Shown here: one piece after another, positions 61,803-64,000 of the stretch
How positions within the stretch are numbered: position 1 is the stretch's first letter
How the letters are laid out: each line of letters begins with the position of its first letter
Assembly (NCBI GenBank): GCA_015060165.1
Contig: SUZC01000004.1
Span: forward strand, 62,001-126,000
DNA length: 64,000 nt
Source: Rikenellaceae bacterium
GTDB taxonomy: Bacteria; Bacteroidota; Bacteroidia; Bacteroidales; Rikenellaceae
Reading direction: 5' to 3'
Notes under the pieces: model-generated
Seen by the model: the letters and a program-made list of their open reading frames with translations, nothing else
Told to the model about the DNA's origin: nothing
Databases searched by the model: none
Translations under genes and position numbers: made by a program

Positions 61803-62348
61803 ATGGACAACTTTTGGATATTTCTACTCATTATCGGAGCTGTTGCTTCTATTGCACAGAAGAATCAGCAAAAGAACAAACCTTCCTCACCTGAAGGAGA
61901 GCCAACGCTCGATCCTCAGGCTGAGTGGGAACGTCGTATGCGTGAAATATTCGGGGACAACACAGAAAATGAAGTAAGCGAGAATCCAAAAGAGGAAGCA
62001 ACAGAAGGCTCAAGCACCGCCAATAAGCCAAACAATAAGCCTATAACTACTCAAACGGCACAAACCATAAGACATACCATTCCTGCGCCAAAGAAGGCTA
62101 CGCAAGCCCCAATAGCGCAGAGTGTAGCTTCGTATAGCAGGTCAAAAATTAGACATACAAGCTCTGCAACGAGTACTACGTCAACATATAAAAAATCTAC
62201 GGATAGTGTGTCAAAGACCAATAATCCCATTAAGTCTGGCGAGATATCATCAAACAATAGCGAAATTGAACAGATTATAGACGATTTCACCATGGAGAAG
62301 GCTGTAATTTACTCCGAGATACTTAAGCCAAAATTCGAGGAGTTATAG
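61803..62348 (+). CDS. Membrane-anchored Ser/Thr/Asn-rich protein of unknown function
   Basis: The 181-residue protein has one N-terminal transmembrane segment (FWIFLLIIGAVASIAQ) without a signal-peptidase motif. An acidic part (AEWERRMREIFGDNTENE), a long low-complexity S/T/N/K/P region and a short C-terminal helix (IEQIIDDFTMEKAVIYSEIL, ending FEEL) follow. The layout of one anchor, a disordered linker and a conserved terminal helix suggests an envelope or adaptor protein. The family is not recognised. It lies 54 bases after spoT and 111 bases before the HIT gene. Confidence 0.65.
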   Translation: MDNFWIFLLIIGAVASIAQKNQQKNKPSSPEGEPTLDPQAEWERRMREIFGDNTENEVSENPKEEATEGSSTANKPNNKPITTQTAQTIRHTIPAPKKATQAPIAQSVASYSRSKIRHTSSATSTTSTYKKSTDSVSKTNNPIKSGEISSNNSEIEQIIDDFTMEKAVIYSEILKPKFEEL

Positions 62349-62459
62349 GTCAAATATGCGAGCATTGGCAGGTTAAGCCAAATAACCACCCAATTTTACC
62401 GAAAAAGTCCCTATTAGATATCTAATCATAAATCGAAATAACCCATAACAAGAAACACT

Positions 62460-62846
62460 ATGGCAACAATATTTTCAAGAATTATAGCAGGGGAGATACC
62501 TAGCTATAAAATAGCTGAGGACGAGAACTACTACGCATTCCTCGACATAAATCCTTTGGCAAAAGGGCACACACTTGTGGTTCCAAAGAAGGAGGTGGAT
62601 TACTACTATGACCTGGATGACGAGACATTGGCGGGTATGAGTCTATTCGCAAAAAAAATTGCGCACAAAATTAAAGAGCAAACAGGGTGCAAAAAGGTTG
62701 CAACAGTGGTTTTAGGCCTTGAAGTACCACACGCTCACATACATCTAATCCCGATGAATGACGAAAAAGATGTTGATTTTCGTCGCGAAAAGCTGAAATT
62801 AACTCCAGAAGAGTTTACTGAAATTGCATCAAAACTCGCGCTATAA
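62460..62846 (+). CDS. HIT family hydrolase
   Basis: The 128-residue protein has TIFSRIIAGEIPSYKIAEDE, YAFLDINPLAKGHTLVVPKK and the catalytic triad GLEVPHAHIHLIPM (HxHxH). HIT proteins hydrolyse nucleotide phosphoramidates or dinucleoside polyphosphates in the cytoplasm. The usual greA neighbour is not present. A terminator follows at 62885-62912. Confidence 0.95.
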   Translation: MATIFSRIIAGEIPSYKIAEDENYYAFLDINPLAKGHTLVVPKKEVDYYYDLDDETLAGMSLFAKKIAHKIKEQTGCKKVATVVLGLEVPHAHIHLIPMNDEKDVDFRREKLKLTPEEFTEIASKLAL

Positions 62847-62884
62847 TAGGTAATTTCACAAGTTTATAACTAACTGAAATGCAA

Positions 62885-62912
62885 TAGGGTAGTCATTAAT
62901 TTGGCTACCCTA
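62885..62912 (+). terminator. Intrinsic terminator after the HIT gene
   Basis: TAGGGTAG / CTACCCTA form an 8-bp stem with a 12-base loop followed by ATTATTTTAT. It lies 38 bases after the HIT stop. Confidence 0.7.
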
Positions 62913-62993
62913 ATTATTTTATATTTAACATAATATAACGCGTAAAAAGAATTCGTATAAAAAATAACATAAAAGGGTAGGAGCGGGATCAAA

Positions 62994-63025
62994 ATTGTAA
63001 AATAATCATCCATAATTTACATTTG
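62994..63025 (+). promoter_or_regulatory. Orphan Bacteroidetes-type promoter
   Basis: ATTG (62994-62997), a 20-bp spacer and TACATTTG (63018-63025) match the consensus. Transcription would begin near 63032, some 470 nt before the next gene, so it would give a long leader or an independent small RNA. The -7 element is inside the first TTAC-N4-GTAA palindrome. Confidence 0.5.
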
Positions 63026-63083
63026 TAATTACACATGTAAAGTGATTACATAAGTAAAAATACGTTATAGTTTACTTTTGTAA
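63017..63083. promoter_or_regulatory. Cluster of four perfect TTAC-N4-GTAA palindromes
   Basis: TTACATTTGTAA (63017-63028), TTACACATGTAA (63029-63040, directly abutting), TTACATAAGTAA (63046-63057) and TTACTTTTGTAA (63072-63083) share the half-sites TTAC/GTAA with four central bases. A related site, TCACACTTGTAA, follows at 63115-63126 with one mismatch. The arrangement suggests cooperative binding of a dimeric regulator, most simply the XRE protein encoded downstream. The first and fourth sites contain TAnnTTTG, so part of the similarity is to the -7 consensus; the second and third do not. Confidence 0.65.
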
Positions 63084-63403
63084 ATATACGCACTTTCAAA
63101 CTTTTGTTCAATATTCACACTTGTAATTAATGCGAATCGAGTAACAACCGCCACAAAATGACTATTTAAAGTAAAGTTAAATAACTAAATATGAGTTATT
63201 ATAATAAACATTATCAGCTATTTACACAATCTAACTAATCTAAAACATAAGCTACAAGCCATAATACAAGTCATTTCAGGGATAATGTTCAATATTGAAA
63301 GATTTACCCACATTATATCGCATATAATCAGTATTTTACACTAATTTAAATAAACTAAAAGTTTAAATGTAAACGCTTTGAACATTTTACCATAAATCAA
63401 TGT

Positions 63404-63493
63404 ATACAATTGTAAACTTTATCAACACATCCACAATATTCACATCGGTAACAAAAAACTTGTTTACAAAAGAAAAATGTTTTATATTTGTAA
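63404..63493. promoter_or_regulatory. Second cluster of TTAC-N4-GTAA-like sites at the XRE promoter
   Basis: ATACAATTGTAA (63404-63415), TTACAAAAGAAA (63464-63475) and TTATATTTGTAA (63482-63493) each differ from TTAC-N4-GTAA by one base. The second lies in the promoter spacer and the third covers the -7 element, the expected positions for autorepression of the XRE gene. Confidence 0.5.
63459..63490 (+). promoter_or_regulatory. Bacteroidetes-type promoter of the XRE regulator gene
   Basis: CTTG (63459-63462), a 20-bp spacer and TATATTTG (63483-63490) match the consensus. The predicted start lies less than 15 nt before the ATG at 63506, so the transcript is nearly leaderless. Confidence 0.75.
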
Positions 63494-63505
63494 AAAATTA
63501 GGATT

Positions 63506-63955
63506 ATGCGTGAAAAATTACAAAAATTGATGTCCGCAGAGCATCTTACACCAAGCCGCTTTGCTGAATTACTCGGAATACAACCGTCTGGAGTTTCTCA
63601 CCTTCTAAGTGGACGAAACAAGCCAAGCTTTGATTTGGTGCAAAAAATCCTGCGCCGTTTTCCGCATATTAATCCAGACTGGCTGCTGCTCGAAAACGAA
63701 CATATGTATCGCTCGGAACAGAGTAACATCTTCGATTCTGCGACTCATTCCAATTCTGATGATCTGACCAATACGGCGATAAATGAAGAAAAAAAATTAG
63801 CCGCGCAAAATATCGCATTCTCGGAGAGTTCTCCGCTAACTGCTAATCGCATCGACGAGGTGTTGATAAAGAGTTCATCTAATCAAAAAATTGTAAAACG
63901 AGTTATCGTTCTCTTTGACGACCATACATTCGAGAGTTTTGAGATGGCTAAATAG
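63506..63955 (+). CDS. XRE family helix-turn-helix regulator
   Basis: The 149-residue protein has an N-terminal lambda-repressor-type HTH (AEHLTPSRFAELLGIQPSGV, SHLLSGRNKPSFDLVQKILR, INPDWLLLENEHMY), a polar linker and a short conserved end (IVKRVIVLFDDHTFESFEMA). Proteins of this kind with the I-V-L-F-x-D-x-T-F-E end are common in Bacteroidales chromosomes and are not tied to phage. The HTH should bind a short palindrome, and palindromes TTAC-N4-GTAA lie upstream and on its promoter. It is preceded by the 659-bp gene-free region. The last 45 bases of the window after its stop contain nothing recognisable. Confidence 0.9.
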   Translation: MREKLQKLMSAEHLTPSRFAELLGIQPSGVSHLLSGRNKPSFDLVQKILRRFPHINPDWLLLENEHMYRSEQSNIFDSATHSNSDDLTNTAINEEKKLAAQNIAFSESSPLTANRIDEVLIKSSSNQKIVKRVIVLFDDHTFESFEMAK

Positions 63956-64000
63956 CTTGTACTGGTGAATCAAATTCTAACAATGCAGATTTGCGCAGCT

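Larger units (their letters stand above)
62847..63505. other. Gene-free A/T-rich region between the HIT gene and the XRE regulator
   Basis: The 659-bp gap has no supported ORF on either strand. It starts with the HIT terminator (62885-62912) and continues as A/T-rich sequence. From 62994 on it contains two Bacteroidetes-type promoters, four perfect and about four near-perfect TTAC-N4-GTAA palindromes, an IR GTTTA-N4-TAAAC (63361-63374), the palindrome TTCAATATTGAA (63288-63299), and several DnaA-box-like sequences with one mismatch (ATATTCACA at 63112 and 63436, TTATCAACA at 63419). It is likely a long regulatory leader, a small-RNA locus or, less likely, an origin-like region. Confidence 0.55.

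Noticed and set aside
63017-63126. CRISPR-like array
   Set aside because: The repeated unit is a 12-bp palindrome with irregular spacing and no spacer-repeat structure, and no cas genes are present.
62994-63480. Phage or integrated element next to the XRE gene
   Set aside because: The regulator is of a common chromosomal Bacteroidales type, and no integrase, structural gene or attachment repeat is seen.

Overview
The window is a gene-dense stretch of a chromosome from the order Bacteroidales. The lineage call rests on DUF3575/DUF3868 fimbria-type proteins, a lipoprotein with acidic residues just after the lipobox cysteine, the MurT-MurK-MurQ route for N-acetylmuramic acid, a KorDABC 2-oxoacid:ferredoxin oxidoreductase (anaerobic metabolism), a short SerA next to SerC and a DUF1015 protein, and above all promoters of the Bacteroidetes type (TTTG/TTG, 19-21 bp, TAnnTTTG). 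Shine-Dalgarno sequences are mostly absent, as is usual in this phylum. The content is compatible with Rikenellaceae/Alistipes-like organisms, but I cannot name a genus from sequence reading alone. No rRNA, tRNA, CRISPR array, insertion sequence or prophage was seen.

Layout. 1-4.1 kb: the 3' end of a VTT/YqaA-type membrane protein, a DUF3575-DUF3868/OmpA/TPR pair that looks like an incomplete fimbrial assembly locus, and a convergent FISUMP-type lipoprotein. 4.3-11 kb (minus strand): floA-nfeD membrane-domain pair, a SPOR-like secreted protein, TrkH, a receptor-like protein without an output domain, and mtaB. 11-14.5 kb (plus): ABC-3 metal permease, LptF/LptG-type permease, fmt. 14.6-18.7 kb (minus): sn-glycerol-1-phosphate dehydrogenase, then korD-korA-korB-korC. 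19-22.4 kb (minus): serC-serA-DUF1015. 22.7-23.8 kb: acyltransferase 3. 24-29.5 kb (plus): yicC-gmk-nadD(TPR)-DUF3109, M23/LysM peptidase, PqaA-like protein. 29.6-32 kb (minus): yggS and a GH99/GH71-like secreted hydrolase. 32.2-35.4 kb (plus): murT-murK-murQ. 35.5-37.6 kb: a beta-helix secreted protein, truA and a small membrane protein. 37.7-40.7 kb (minus): lpd and a C69 dipeptidase. 41-48.5 kb (plus): dapB-lepB-yigZ-uvrA-M16 peptidase-O-methyltransferase. 48.5-52.7 kb (minus): a BlaI/BlaR1 pair with a very large BlaR1-like partner. 52.9-54.7 kb: phosphohexomutase. 55-64 kb (plus): dnaA, a WYL regulator, small proteins, bcp-recA-spoT, a membrane-anchored protein, HIT protein, and an XRE regulator behind a 0.66 kb gene-free region.

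How the genes work together. Most are housekeeping: translation (fmt, truA, mtaB, lepB), DNA metabolism (dnaA, recA, uvrA), serine, lysine/peptidoglycan (dapB, murTKQ, M23, C69) and NAD synthesis. The most unusual signals are regulatory. (1) The gene-free region at 62.9-63.5 kb carries repeated TTAC-N4-GTAA palindromes, two of them directly abutting, that overlap two promoters in front of an XRE repressor-like gene. (2) An array of four alternating AACTA/TAGTT half-sites sits exactly on the blaI promoter. (3) The BlaR1-like protein has an approximately 900-residue extracytoplasmic extension with four copies of a short strand-helix motif. (4) The motif RATAGGGTA occurs about a dozen times on the plus strand regardless of gene direction, and I saw no copy of its complement. 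All counts and alignments were made by eye.
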